DNA from: Saccharibacillus sp. O23
GTDB taxonomy: Bacteria; Bacillota; Bacilli; Paenibacillales; Paenibacillaceae
Length of the DNA stretch: 64,000 nt
Assembly (NCBI RefSeq): GCF_002205895.1
Contig: NZ_NJDE01000008.1
Span: 248,001-312,000 of the forward strand
Reading direction: 5' to 3'
Of this stretch, positions 1 through 11,067 are shown piece by piece; within the stretch, counting starts at the first letter, position 1, and each line of letters starts with the position of its first letter. The notes beneath the pieces are model-generated. The model worked only from the letters and a program-made list of their open reading frames with translations, was not told where the DNA came from and searched no databases. The translations under genes and the position numbers were made by a program.

Positions 1-1
1 G

Positions 2-808
2 CGCTACGTCGAAGAGCATATCACGCCGGGCGTGCGCGAGTTCCATATCGTCGGCGGCCACAACAACCATGTGCCGTTCCAATATTATGTCGATTCGCTC
101 GCCGCGCTGAACAAACACTTCCCGGACGTGACGATCAAAGCGTATACGGCCGCGGAAATCGATTTCTTCACGCGCATCAGCGGCTTGTCGATCGAAGAGG
201 TGCTCAAAGCGCTTCAAGCCGCGGGCTTGAAATCGCTGACGGGCGGCGGCGCGGAGATTCTGTCCGACGAATACCGCAAAAAGATGCGCGTCGACAAAGC
301 CAACGTGGACCGTTACCTCGAAGTGCACCGTACCGCGCACAAGCTCGGCATGCGTACGCACACTACGATGCTGTACGGTTCGATCGAGAGCCACGAAGAC
401 CGCGTCAACCATATGATCCAGATTCGCGAACTTCAAGACGAGACGAACGGATTCATGGTATTCATCCCGCTGTCCATGCAGCCGAAGAGCCGCAACGCCA
501 GCATCATGCGCCGCAACTCGGCTTACGAAGACCTGAAGACGATCGCGATCAGCCGCTTGATGATCGACAACATCGACCATATCAAAGCTTACTTCATTAA
601 TATCGGAACGCAGCTCACGCAGATGGCGCTGACGTTCGGCGCTTCGGACGCGCACGGCACGATCATCAAAGAACGCATCAGCCACGCGGCGGGCGCCGTG
701 ACTCCGGAAGGACTGACGCGCAAAGAGCTGATCTGGCTGATCAAAGGCGCCGGTCGCATCCCGGTCGAACGCGACACGTTCTACAACGAGATCGAAGTGT
801 ACGAGTAA
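2..808 (+). CDS. mqnE: Aminofutalosine synthase MqnE (5' end outside window)
   Basis: C-terminal 268 residues of a radical-SAM enzyme of the futalosine menaquinone pathway, which in this family joins a chorismate-derived enolpyruvate to adenosine. The visible part holds HIVGGHNN, KAYTAAEI, LTGGGAEI, HTTMLYG and the ELQDETNGF stretch, all typical of the MqnE/MqnC barrel; the closest recalled match is MqnE. The frame is open through the first base, so the start and the CX3CX2C iron-sulphur cysteines lie upstream of the window. MqnC is the main alternative and is less likely given the ELQDETNGF-FIPL pattern. No terminator with a T-run follows; a perfect 11-bp inverted repeat at 863-914 does. Confidence 0.88.
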   Translation, partial: RYVEEHITPGVREFHIVGGHNNHVPFQYYVDSLAALNKHFPDVTIKAYTAAEIDFFTRISGLSIEEVLKALQAAGLKSLTGGGAEILSDEYRKKMRVDKANVDRYLEVHRTAHKLGMRTHTTMLYGSIESHEDRVNHMIQIRELQDETNGFMVFIPLSMQPKSRNASIMRRNSAYEDLKTIAISRLMIDNIDHIKAYFINIGTQLTQMALTFGASDAHGTIIKERISHAAGAVTPEGLTRKELIWLIKGAGRIPVERDTFYNEIEVYE

Positions 809-862
809 TCGCCGAGCTTTTGCACGGCAGGCCTGCGTTCGTACGCAACTCACGCGGTTGAG

Positions 863-914
863 GCGCGATTGCGCTTAGACTTCGCATCCGATCGGGACGA
901 GCCCGCAATCGCGC
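863..914. repeat. Perfect 11-bp inverted repeat between mqnE and yutJ
   Basis: The arms at 863-873 (GCGCGATTGCG) and 904-914 pair perfectly around a 30-nt loop. There is no T-run on either strand, so it is not a classical terminator. It could be an mRNA 3'-end stabiliser of mqnE or an operator for yutJ. Confidence 0.5.
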
Positions 915-1011
915 AGCCCGGTTGTTTGCCCGAGCCCGACGATCCGATGCCGGTGCGGGCAGGCGATCGGCTCCGGCCGATCCATCATTCCACTCACAAG
1001 GAGAACTGCTT

Positions 1012-2076
1012 ATGAAAAATCTCGTTATTCTCGGCGGGGGCTACGGCGGCCTGACCATACTGGACGAACTTCTCGACCATCTACCATCCGATGTGAATGT
1101 GACTTTGATCGACCGGCTTCCTTTTATGGGCCTCAAGACGGAATATTACGCGCTCGCGGCCGGAACGGTCTCCGACCATAAGCTGCGGATTTCTTTCCCG
1201 GATCATCCGCGGATGACCAAGCATTTCGGTACCGTGGAACAGATCGATATCGAAGGCAAAAAAGTGCTGCTGCAAAACGACGAGCCGGTGCCGTACGACC
1301 AGCTCGTGGTCGCCTTGGGCTGCACGGATAACTATCACGGCGTGCCGGGCGCGGACGAATTCACGTACAGCATCCAATCGCTGCACGCTTCGCGCCGCAC
1401 CAACGACAAGCTCAGCAGCATGAAGCCGTCCGCGCACGTGCATATCGTCGGCGGCGGCCTGAGCGGCATCGAATTGGCGGCCGAACTGCGCGAGAGCCGG
1501 CACGATCTTCAGATCACGCTGCTCGACCGCGGCGACCGCTTGCTCTCTTCGTACCAACCGCGGATCTCGCGTTACGTGCAGGAATGGTTCAAGAAGCACG
1601 ACGTAGAGATCTGCCACAAAGTCTCGATCAGCCGCGTCGAAGAAGGCGCGCTCTATAACGGCGACGAACTGATGCATACCGACGCCGTCGTCTGGACCGC
1701 CGGCATCCAGCCGGTCGAAGTCGTGCAGAAGATGAACGTGACCAAAGACCGCTCGGGGCGCGTCGTGGTCAACGAATATTCGCAGATTCCGGATCATCCG
1801 GAGATCTTCGTCTGCGGCGACTGCGCCAGCTTGCAGTTCGCTCCGAGTGCCCAAGCCGCCGAAGCGCAGGGCGAACAGATCGCCCATGTACTGCTGGCGT
1901 TCTGGAAAGACGAGAAGCCGAAGCTTAAGCCGATCAAGCTCAAAGGCATGCTCGGTTCCCTCGGCCAGAAAGCCGGTTTCGGCTTGAACGTGATCGGCGA
2001 TACGTCGATCACCGGCCGCGTGCCTCGTCTGCTGAAGAGCGGCGTCCTGTGGATGTCGAAGCATAACTTGGGTTAG
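1012..2076 (+). CDS. yutJ: Type II NADH dehydrogenase-like flavoprotein (YutJ family)
   Basis: A 354-residue FAD/NAD(P)-dependent oxidoreductase of the single-subunit NDH-2 group. The N-terminal FAD-binding GGGYGGL is at residues 8-14, a second dinucleotide-binding HIVGGGLSGIE at about 144-154, and the FAD-contacting FVCGDCA at about 266-272. Length matches Bacillus YutJ (about 355 aa) better than the longer YumB. The ATG at 1012 is chosen over upstream in-frame starts because an AAGGAG box lies 8-9 nt before it and it begins directly at the FAD fold. Probable peripheral membrane enzyme passing electrons from NADH to quinone; true YutJ substrate is not established. In Bacillus it sits beside yuzB and yutI, which here lie about 6.5 kb away. 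Confidence 0.85.
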   Translation: MKNLVILGGGYGGLTILDELLDHLPSDVNVTLIDRLPFMGLKTEYYALAAGTVSDHKLRISFPDHPRMTKHFGTVEQIDIEGKKVLLQNDEPVPYDQLVVALGCTDNYHGVPGADEFTYSIQSLHASRRTNDKLSSMKPSAHVHIVGGGLSGIELAAELRESRHDLQITLLDRGDRLLSSYQPRISRYVQEWFKKHDVEICHKVSISRVEEGALYNGDELMHTDAVVWTAGIQPVEVVQKMNVTKDRSGRVVVNEYSQIPDHPEIFVCGDCASLQFAPSAQAAEAQGEQIAHVLLAFWKDEKPKLKPIKLKGMLGSLGQKAGFGLNVIGDTSITGRVPRLLKSGVLWMSKHNLG

Positions 2077-2262
2077 AGGGGCCGGCTTCTCGCAGCCGGT
2101 AAAATCCGATTTGTTTAACCGGGCCGTAAGGCTCCGGAGAACTTGATTCCGATCGCTTGTTGTATTCGGGAAATTGGATTGACTCTATATTTGAGATTTC
2201 CCGAATACAAAGGCGACCGCTGACGCTTCTTCATTCAAGTTCCCCTACGCCTTCAAGCCCTA
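2077..2262 (+). repeat. 3'-UTR palindromic element, copy 1 (after yutJ)
   Basis: Begins right after the yutJ stop with a G-rich stretch (AGGGGCCGG). Outer arms GAACTTGA (2139-2146) and TCAAGTTC (2235-2242) enclose a 14-bp perfect inner hairpin, TGTATTCGGGAAAT (2161-2174) with ATTTCCCGAATACA (2196-2209). The inner hairpin is flanked by GATCGCTTGT on the 5' side and AAGGCGACCGC on the 3' side, the internal-loop signature shared with four other copies at 2400, 35829, 44880 and 58230. Lies between the stop codon and the yutJ terminator at 2287. Confidence 0.7.
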
Positions 2263-2286
2263 TCACAAATTTAATTTTCCCGCCCC

Positions 2287-2325
2287 AAGAAGCCGAACTT
2301 TAACCCAGTTCGGCTTCTTTTTTGT
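2287..2325 (+). terminator. Intrinsic terminator of yutJ
   Basis: Perfect 13-bp stem (2287-2299 with 2307-2319, AAGAAGCCGAACT), 7-nt loop, then TTTTTTG on the plus strand. The 210-nt gap from yutJ is filled by the palindromic element. Confidence 0.9.
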
Positions 2326-2365
2326 TTCTAAGATAACAAGCCTTTCACTTTGTAGAAAAGCAAAG

Positions 2366-2391
2366 AAAAACACTCCCCAAAAAGAGGAGTG
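2366..2391 (-). terminator. Intrinsic terminator of the licT operon
   Basis: Read on the minus strand: CACTCCTC, five-T loop, GGGGAGTG, then a T5 run (plus-strand A run at 2366-2370). It lies downstream of licT, beyond the second palindromic element. Confidence 0.75.
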
Positions 2392-2399
2392 CGAATACC

Positions 2400-2638
2400 G
2401 CGCAGCGGAAAGTCTTGTTCGTAGATAGGCGCAGCCGGCGGAGGGGAAAGTTCAGTGTAGAAACGAAGTGTTCGCCTTTGAAATCGGAAAAGTACAACTT
2501 AAAATATAATCAACTTTTCCGATTGAAACAGCGACCTCAAGCCTTTCGGAGAAAGGCACATCGGAAGCATACGCTAACGCAACTTTCCCCGGAGCCGGCC
2601 CCCCGCCAGTCAACGAACAGGATCTCCGCTTCTTCGAG
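2400..2638 (-). repeat. 3'-UTR palindromic element, copy 2 (after licT)
   Basis: On the minus strand it follows the licT stop, with the G-run GCGGGGGGCC about 35 nt in. Outer arms GGGGAAAGTT (2443-2452) and AACTTTCCCC (2581-2590) pair perfectly over 10 bp. The inner hairpin AATCGGAAAAGT (2482-2493) with ACTTTTCCGATT (2513-2524) pairs over 12 bp. In transcript sense the inner stem is flanked by GTCGCTGTTTC and CAAAGGCGAACACTTCG, almost identical to copy 5 although the stem bases differ. Confidence 0.75.
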
Positions 2639-3487
2639 TTATTCAAGCTCGTTATAAGACATTAACCGATGAATATGCACGGCCAGATAAGTCAGTTCGT
2701 CGTTGGTGATCACTTTGCCGTGCACCTGCTTCATATAATCTTTGATCTTGAACGCCCCGTCCATCGCCTGCGGATAGAGCGTCGCGATCTGCTCGAACAA
2801 CAGATCGTCTTTGGCCGTCAGCATCCGATCGGCGTAGAAACGCTCGACGAAGAACTTCACATGCGTGATAAAACGCGTGTAATGGATATTCTCGGCGTCC
2901 AGATCGATATGCAGCGAGTACCGGACCAGATTGACGATCGCGCCGATCAGCTTCGCGTAGCGCATGCCGTCTTTGGATTCCGCTTGCCCGCCCTGCGCGT
3001 TGATCAGATGGAACGCGATATTGGCCGCTTCTTCTTTGGGCAGTTCGACTTCCAGCCGCTCGTTCATCAAACGAAGCGCGAACAAACCGATCTCGAATTC
3101 TTCCGGGTAGAAATTTTTGATCTCCCAGAAGACTTTGTTGGTGATATTGATCCCTTTCTTGAACCGCTCCACCGCGAAGCTCAGATGGTCCATCAGCATG
3201 AAATACGTGCCGGGATTCAGCTTCGTTTGCAATTTGGTTTCGGCATAAGCCATAATATCGCGGGTCAGTTCGACATAGACAGGCGCGATCGCGTCGAGCA
3301 TCCCGAGATATTCTTTGACCTTAACGTCGTCTACCGGAATAAACGTTTGATCGACCTGATGTTCTTCGATCCGATTGCCCGTTTTTTGCCCGTAGCCGAT
3401 GCCTTTGCCGAACACGATGTATTCTTTGCGCTGCCCGTCTTCGACCAGCACGACGCTGGAGTTGAGCACCTTCTTGATCTTGATCAC
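2639..3487 (-). CDS. licT: LicT/BglG-family transcription antiterminator
   Basis: A 282-residue RNA-binding antiterminator that frees the upstream PTS operon from its leader terminator when beta-glucosides are transported. The CAT RNA-binding domain occupies about residues 1-55 (MIKIKKVLNSS, VFGKGIGYG), followed by two PTS regulation domains. All four regulatory histidines expected of PRDs can be placed: H101 (MDHLSF), H160 (AFHLIN), H209 (THVKFF) and H271 (AVHIHR). GTG at 3487 is preferred over GTG 3496 because GGAAGG lies 8 nt upstream and translation then starts at the conserved IKIKKVLN. Last gene of the operon EIIBCA-GH1-licT, so the regulator increases its own synthesis. The matching RAT is at 7023-7056. 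Confidence 0.95.
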   Translation of the reverse strand: MIKIKKVLNSSVVLVEDGQRKEYIVFGKGIGYGQKTGNRIEEHQVDQTFIPVDDVKVKEYLGMLDAIAPVYVELTRDIMAYAETKLQTKLNPGTYFMLMDHLSFAVERFKKGINITNKVFWEIKNFYPEEFEIGLFALRLMNERLEVELPKEEAANIAFHLINAQGGQAESKDGMRYAKLIGAIVNLVRYSLHIDLDAENIHYTRFITHVKFFVERFYADRMLTAKDDLLFEQIATLYPQAMDGAFKIKDYMKQVHGKVITNDELTYLAVHIHRLMSYNELE

Positions 3488-3523
3488 GATGATCACCTTC
3501 CTGCCGGAAAGATAGGCTTTGTT

Positions 3524-6932
<3,409 letters not shown>

Positions 6933-6983
6933 ATCTATGCTCCTTTGTTTAGGCTTTATGAAAGGTTTCAGCGATTTTTCAAA

Positions 6984-7033
6984 CAAAAAAGGACCTAAAA
7001 CGACAAATCGCGAGATTCGTCATTTTAGGTCCT
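6984..7033 (-). terminator. Leader terminator of the beta-glucoside operon
   Basis: 20-bp near-perfect stem (6990-7009 with 7014-7033) and a T-run on the minus strand (plus-strand A run 6984-6989). It sits between promoter and EIIBCA start, so the default is early termination, relieved by LicT binding the overlapping RAT. Confidence 0.92.
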
Positions 7034-7056
7034 GCCTGCTTTACCAGTCACATGCC
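7023..7056 (-). promoter_or_regulatory. Ribonucleic antiterminator (RAT) for LicT
   Basis: Minus-strand sequence beginning GGCATGTGACTGG and continuing GCAGGCAGGACCTAAA, matching the established LicT/SacY RAT pattern (GGATTGTTACTG...GCAGGCAAAACCTAAA). Its 3' end overlaps the 5' arm of the leader terminator, so the two structures exclude each other. Confidence 0.9.
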
Positions 7057-7080
7057 TAACGGTTTTATTGGATTGGTGCC

Positions 7081-7109
7081 ATTGTAGCGCATAATTTTGT
7101 AAGCGTCAA
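7081..7109 (-). promoter_or_regulatory. Sigma-A promoter of the beta-glucoside operon
   Basis: On the minus strand: -35 TTGACG (7109-7104), 17-bp spacer, -10 TACAAT (7086-7081). The start site would fall near 7074, about 20 nt before the RAT. Confidence 0.88.
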
Positions 7110-7111
7110 CA
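7098..7111. promoter_or_regulatory. CcpA-type cre site
   Basis: TGTAAGCGTCAACA differs at one position from the Bacillus amyO operator TGTAAGCGTTAACA. It covers the -35 hexamer of the operon promoter, the position expected for catabolite repression. Confidence 0.82.
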
Positions 7112-7136
7112 TTCATTTTTATCCGCTTCGACTTAT

Positions 7137-7892
7137 TTACTTTGCCTCTTTCACGACATATCCCATTTCTTCAAAATAAGATTGAAGCTGCTTATTGAGT
7201 TCCGTTAAACGCGCCAAATTCTCGGAATCCTGCGCAGGCGACATTTCTTGATCCTTTTCGTACTTCTCAACGATCACGATTGATTCTTCTACTAAGCGTG
7301 AAAAGGTCGTATATTTTTCGGGACTCAAGGACTTCTTGCCTTCTTCCAGCAAGTTTTTCAAAAAAGTCTTATAATCGGTCGGCTGCGGAATGTCGGACTT
7401 ATCCGGCGCATTTATTCCTGCACTGGCTTTCCGGAGTTCCTGTTCTAATTCTGTAAGGCGATTTAGTTCTTCTTTATTCATAGAAGCTGTATCGAGTTGT
7501 CCGCTTGCATCCATATTTGTCGTGTAGATTTCGGCAGCTTCGCTAAGCAGTTTCGAGAGATGATCGTATTCCGCTTCGGACAGCTGCGCTTTTGCCGCCT
7601 GCAGCTTGGCTTCCATATGTTCATACTGCTCCAAATGATCTTTTTTCAGATTCATTACCGTCGAACTTGATCCGTAAATCGAATCCGCCAAGTAATGATA
7701 ACCCGCAAACGCGCCGGTCGGAACAATAAGAGCGGCCGCGATGCAGATCGGAATCAGCTTCGTTCGAGTTCTTCTGCTTTTAAGCCGATCTCTGTCGATC
7801 CGCTGCATAAGTTCATGTCTAGCCGAGATCGGAAGCTCCCATCCCTGTACCTTCTTTTGCAGCGAATATCGAATCTCATTTTCAAGTTTCAT
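7137..7892 (-). CDS. Putative membrane anti-sigma factor (DUF3600-like)
   Basis: A 251-residue protein with a short basic cytoplasmic N-terminus, one membrane segment at about residues 45-68 (IPICIAAALIVPTGAF) and a long extracytoplasmic domain rich in heptad-like charged helices, resembling DUF3600 proteins. Its ATG overlaps the TGA of the ECF sigma gene (ATGA), the usual translational coupling of a sigma factor with its membrane anti-sigma factor. No zinc-binding HxxxCxxC motif is present, so it is not a classical ZAS-type anti-sigma factor. The anti-sigma role is inferred from topology and coupling. No T-run terminator is visible before the bgl promoter 30 nt downstream. Confidence 0.65.
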   Translation of the reverse strand: MKLENEIRYSLQKKVQGWELPISARHELMQRIDRDRLKSRRTRTKLIPICIAAALIVPTGAFAGYHYLADSIYGSSSTVMNLKKDHLEQYEHMEAKLQAAKAQLSEAEYDHLSKLLSEAAEIYTTNMDASGQLDTASMNKEELNRLTELEQELRKASAGINAPDKSDIPQPTDYKTFLKNLLEEGKKSLSPEKYTTFSRLVEESIVIVEKYEKDQEMSPAQDSENLARLTELNKQLQSYFEEMGYVVKEAK

Positions 7893-8485
7893 GAACGTTT
7901 TCCTCCCATCTCGAATTCTCGCTTCACGGAAGATTTTGCAGAAGCTCCATCCGCTTCTTGACGCAGCCTCTCCAGCGCGGTATGGATCCGGGATTTCACC
8001 GTTCCTAACGGAATATTCAGCGTCTCCGCCATTTCTTCTTGCGAATAGTCGTTCAGATACCGCAATACAATGATTTGTTTGAGCTTGTACGGCAAACGCT
8101 CGATCTGTTCGGCCAGTCCGTTATAATCCAATCGATCCGCGATCTGTCCTGAAAAGTCTTCTTCTTGCGCTCGGCCGTACTGTGCGGCTTTTCCGATTTT
8201 GCGCAGTTGAAGCCATCTCCGCTTGCGGCAGGCTTTCGTTTGGCGCAGCGCAATCCCCATCAACCATGGCCGAAACGGTCGGCTGCGATCAAAACGATGC
8301 AGATATCGATGTGCCTCCAAGTAAGTTTCCTGAACGATGTCTTGGGCATCTTCGGCGTTCCCTACCAGAAAACGAATCGTTTGATATAAGCTGTCCGACG
8401 TTTGTTCGTACACTTCCGCATAGGCCATGGTTTCTCCGTTAAGCGTTCTTGCAATCAAACCGTCCAAATCCGTATTCCTCTTCAT
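7889..8485 (-). CDS. ECF-family RNA polymerase sigma factor
   Basis: A 198-residue extracytoplasmic-function sigma factor. Region 2 is seen in AEDAQDIVQETYLEAHRYL with RPFRPWLMGIA following, and region 4 in IIVLRYLNDYSQEEMAETL followed by the GTVKSRIHTALERLR recognition helix. Start chosen at ATG 8485, preceded by AAAGGAGAG at good spacing; an upstream in-frame ATG would add 20 unsupported residues. Co-transcribed with the downstream putative anti-sigma gene (overlapping stop/start). It should direct a small stress regulon from its own promoter type; I could not identify a target promoter by eye. ECF subgroup not assigned. Confidence 0.93.
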   Translation of the reverse strand: MKRNTDLDGLIARTLNGETMAYAEVYEQTSDSLYQTIRFLVGNAEDAQDIVQETYLEAHRYLHRFDRSRPFRPWLMGIALRQTKACRKRRWLQLRKIGKAAQYGRAQEEDFSGQIADRLDYNGLAEQIERLPYKLKQIIVLRYLNDYSQEEMAETLNIPLGTVKSRIHTALERLRQEADGASAKSSVKREFEMGGKRS

Positions 8486-8553
8486 ATTCCGCTCTCCTTT
8501 CTGCACGTTCTCTATGTATTGGCTTTTATTTTCGATTTCGTTCATTTTTTCAT

Positions 8554-8591
8554 AAAAAAAGCTCGATCGGCGAGTTTTTCACCGATCAAGC
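8554..8591 (-). terminator. Intrinsic terminator of yuzB
   Basis: Minus strand: GCTTGATCGG, loop, CCGATCGAGC (one G-T pair), then T7 (plus-strand A run 8554-8560). It separates yuzB from the sigma factor gene. Confidence 0.88.
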
Positions 8592-8621
8592 GTACGCCTT
8601 CCATGCAATTGTCGTTTCTGC

Positions 8622-8879
8622 TCAACCCAGATCCAGCGAAGCCCACGGATCTTCTTCGTTCATCTTGGCGTCGATCGCTTTCTCCAGCGCTTCCGGCGTG
8701 TCGGCTTCGACGACTTCGCCGTTGACCATCGCGTACGGGCCGAAGTCGCATTGGCCGCAGTTGCCGAGGCAGCCGTATTCGATCACGTCGTATTCGGGGT
8801 TGGCTTCGAGCTTGTCGAACAGTTCGTGCGTGCCGTGGTGCATGTTGCTCGCGCAGAACTCGATTATCGGTCTAATCAT
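8622..8879 (-). CDS. yuzB: YuzB family protein (DUF1450)
   Basis: An 85-residue protein with an N-terminal EFCASN and a central YGCLGNCGQC cysteine cluster, the DUF1450/YuzB pattern, which has a thioredoxin-like [2Fe-2S] ferredoxin look. GGTGAG lies 6 nt before ATG 8879. Function is not established. It lies divergently from yutI (an Fe-S scaffold-like gene), as in Bacillus, and the cysteines suggest metal or Fe-S binding (inference). Confidence 0.9.
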   Translation of the reverse strand: MIRPIIEFCASNMHHGTHELFDKLEANPEYDVIEYGCLGNCGQCDFGPYAMVNGEVVEADTPEALEKAIDAKMNEEDPWASLDLG

Positions 8880-8938
8880 GATTTTCTCACCTATTCTTAA
8901 TTATTCTCACCCGGAGGGCCAAGAACGCGGAATGCTTC

Positions 8939-8967
8939 TTTAAATTTTGGTCCATTTATATTATAAT
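8939..8967 (+). promoter_or_regulatory. Candidate sigma-A promoter of yutI
   Basis: TTTAAA (8939-8944), 17-bp spacer, TATAAT (8962-8967). The A+T-rich ATATTATAATAC also offers a -10 on the opposite strand for yuzB, so the divergent promoters may overlap. Confidence 0.45.
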
Positions 8968-9083
8968 ACAAAAGAGAGTTTTGCAAATTGAAGATTTTCC
9001 TTTCAATCCTTTGCAAAAAAATCTCCGAAGTGGTTAAGCCGTTCCGACTGTACGCTTCAAACATTTGAGAGGAGCTGACTATA

Positions 9084-9329
9084 ATGAGTGAAAATACACA
9101 ACTCGACATGTACGATGAAGTCTCCGATATTCTGGACAAATTGCGTCCTTTCCTGCAGCGTGACGGCGGCGACGTTGAGCTGGTCGACGTCGAAGACGGC
9201 ATCGTTAAGCTGAAACTGGTCGGCGCTTGCGGCAGCTGCCCGAGCTCCACGATCACGCTTAAAGCCGGTATCGAACGCGCGATCTTCGAAGAAGTCGAAG
9301 GCATCAACGAAGTTATCCAAGTGTTCTAA
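9084..9329 (+). CDS. yutI: NifU-domain Fe-S cluster carrier (YutI family)
   Basis: An 81-residue protein consisting of a single NifU C-terminal domain. The CxxC motif is C49-G-S-C52 ([10 protein letters not shown]), followed by [10 protein letters not shown] and EEVEGINEV. This domain typically carries or transfers iron-sulphur clusters as a dimer in the cytoplasm. GAGAGGAGC lies about 9 nt before ATG 9084. Monocistronic: a strong terminator follows within 15 nt. Confidence 0.94.
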   Translation: MSENTQLDMYDEVSDILDKLRPFLQRDGGDVELVDVEDGIVKLKLVGACGSCPSSTITLKAGIERAIFEEVEGINEVIQVF

Positions 9330-9341
9330 GACCGATTTTGC

Positions 9342-9374
9342 AAAAGACGTTCGCTGCGGCGGACGTCTTTTTTG
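9342..9374 (+). terminator. Intrinsic terminator of yutI
   Basis: AAAAGACGTTCGC (9342-9354) pairs with GCGGACGTCTTTT (9359-9371) apart from one G-T pair, followed by more Ts. Confidence 0.9.
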
Positions 9375-9423
9375 TGTCCGTTCGATGCGGCTTGCTCACT
9401 TTAGGCGGGTGCCCGAAAAAACG

Positions 9424-9450
9424 AAAAAAGCCTTTTCCTGTGGAAAAGGC
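9424..9450 (-). terminator. Intrinsic terminator of metNIQ
   Basis: Minus strand: GCCTTTTCC, CAC-type triloop, GGAAAAGGC, then a T6 run (plus-strand A run 9424-9429). It lies about 60 nt past metQ and converges with the yutI terminator. Confidence 0.9.
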
Positions 9451-9511
9451 TCTTTGCTCTTCATCTTGTACGTTTGGCATTATACGCGGTTCGGACCGCA
9501 TTCGATCAAGC

Positions 9512-10360
9512 TTAGAAAGCCGGGATGATCTCGCCTTTGTATTTCTCTTCGATGAACTTCTTCGTATCGTCGGAGTTCAGTGCCGCGATCAGTTTCTTGA
9601 TGGCGTCGGAATCTTTGTTATCTTGACGCGTAACCAGCAGGTTCGCGTAAGGCACGTCGCTGGCTTCTTTGAACAGCGCGTCTTTGCCCGGCGACAGGCC
9701 GGCTTCCAGCGCATAGTTGGCATTGATCATGCCCAGATCGACTTCTTCCAACTGACGCGGAATCGCAGCGGCTTCGATCGGCAGGAATTTCAGGTTTTTC
9801 TTGTTTTCCGTAACGTCTCTTTCGGTTGCCGTGATGTCGGCGCCGTCTTTGAGCTTGATCAGGCCTTCTTTTTGCAGCAGCAGCAGAGCGCGCGCCGTGT
9901 TGGTCGGGTCGTTCGGGATCGCGACGGTCGCGCCGTCGGCCAATTCGTCGATCGACTTGATCTTTTTGGAGTATCCGGCGAACGGCTCGATATGAACGGA
10001 AGCTACGCTGACCAGATCCGTACCGTTTTTCTCGTTCTGTACGTCCAAGTACGATTGCGTTTGGAAGAAGTTCGCGTCCAATGCTTTTTCGGCCAGCTGC
10101 GTATTCGGCAGGATGTAGTCCGAGAACTGAACGATTTCGAGGTTTACGCCTTCTTTAGCCAATTCCGGCTTAATGTGCTCCAGAATTTCGGCGTGAGGAA
10201 CCGGCGAAGCGCCGACTTTCAACGTGACGGTCTCGGCGGCTTTGTCTCCGTCGCCAGAAGCGGCGTTATCGGTCGAGGTCTTCGTGTCGTTGCTGTTGCC
10301 GCAAGCTGCGAGCAGCGCGACGAGCGAAAGCGTGAGTACTGCGAGAATCCATTTTTTCAT
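9512..10360 (-). CDS. metQ: Methionine ABC transporter substrate-binding lipoprotein MetQ
   Basis: A 282-residue lipoprotein: signal peptide ending in the lipobox LLAAC with the lipidated cysteine at C20, then the NlpA/MetQ fold (TLKVGASPVPHAEILEHIKP, ANFFQTQSYLDVQN, AIPNDPTNTARALLLLQ). It captures methionine outside the membrane and hands it to MetI. Third gene of the metN-metI-metQ operon, 35 nt after metI, under SAM-I riboswitch control, with its own terminator immediately downstream. Confidence 0.96.
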   Translation of the reverse strand: MKKWILAVLTLSLVALLAACGNSNDTKTSTDNAASGDGDKAAETVTLKVGASPVPHAEILEHIKPELAKEGVNLEIVQFSDYILPNTQLAEKALDANFFQTQSYLDVQNEKNGTDLVSVASVHIEPFAGYSKKIKSIDELADGATVAIPNDPTNTARALLLLQKEGLIKLKDGADITATERDVTENKKNLKFLPIEAAAIPRQLEEVDLGMINANYALEAGLSPGKDALFKEASDVPYANLLVTRQDNKDSDAIKKLIAALNSDDTKKFIEEKYKGEIIPAF

Positions 10361-10395
10361 TGTGTTTCTCCCCTTTTGCAGTGATTTTATATGTG

Positions 10396-11067
10396 TTATT
10401 TCCGGGTAAAATGAATCACCAAGCGATCTCCGATCACCTGAATCAGCTGGACCATCACCACGATCAGCACGATGGCGACGAGCATGACGGCCGTTTCGTA
10501 ACGATAGTATCCGTAGTTGACGGCAAGGGTGCCCAAGCCGCCGCCTCCGACCAAGCCCGACATGGCGGTATAAGAGATCAGAGCGATTACGGTAACCGTA
10601 AAGCCCGCGATCAAGCCCGGCAAAGACTCGCGCAGAATGACCTTATACACGATCTGCCAAGTCGAAGCGCCCATCGCCTGCGCCGCTTCGATAATGCCGC
10701 GATCCACTTCGCGCAGCGAAGTCTCGACGAGCCGGGCGAAGAAAGGCGCGGCGCCGATCACAAGCGGCGGGATCATGCCCCGCACGCCGATCGACGTCTG
10801 GACGATCTCTTTCGTGACCGGAATAAGCGCGATGATCAAGATGATAAACGGAACCGACCGAAGAATATTGACGATCACCGACAAGATGCTGTAGAGGATG
10901 CGCAGACCCGCCGAAGAAGATCGCGCCCACAGAAACAGAATAACGCCGAGCGGAAGACCTAAGATTAAGGTGAAAAGACTGGAGTAACCCAACATCTGAA
11001 GCGTCTCGGCAGTTGCTTTCCCGAATTCGTCCCAGTTGACTTGCGAAAAATCGAGATCATAATTCAT
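10396..11067 (-). CDS. metI: Methionine ABC transporter permease MetI
   Basis: A 223-residue inner-membrane permease with five to six hydrophobic segments and the ABC-permease coupling loop EAAQAMGASTWQIVYKVILRE. GYSSLFTLILGLPLGVILF at the start is typical of MetI. Its ATG overlaps the metN stop by 4 nt (ATGA), with GGAGG at the end of metN serving as ribosome-binding site. Forms the transmembrane path of MetNIQ. Confidence 0.95.
   Translation of the reverse strand: MNYDLDFSQVNWDEFGKATAETLQMLGYSSLFTLILGLPLGVILFLWARSSSAGLRILYSILSVIVNILRSVPFIILIIALIPVTKEIVQTSIGVRGMIPPLVIGAAPFFARLVETSLREVDRGIIEAAQAMGASTWQIVYKVILRESLPGLIAGFTVTVIALISYTAMSGLVGGGGLGTLAVNYGYYRYETAVMLVAIVLIVVMVQLIQVIGDRLVIHFTRK

Noticed and set aside
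2415..2657. 80-codon frame over the second palindromic element
   Set aside because: It is composed of the inverted-repeat arms and overlaps the licT end; no ribosome-binding site.
9338..10384. 348-codon frame opposite metQ
   Set aside because: Antisense to a lipoprotein gene with perfect MetQ features; runs through two terminators.
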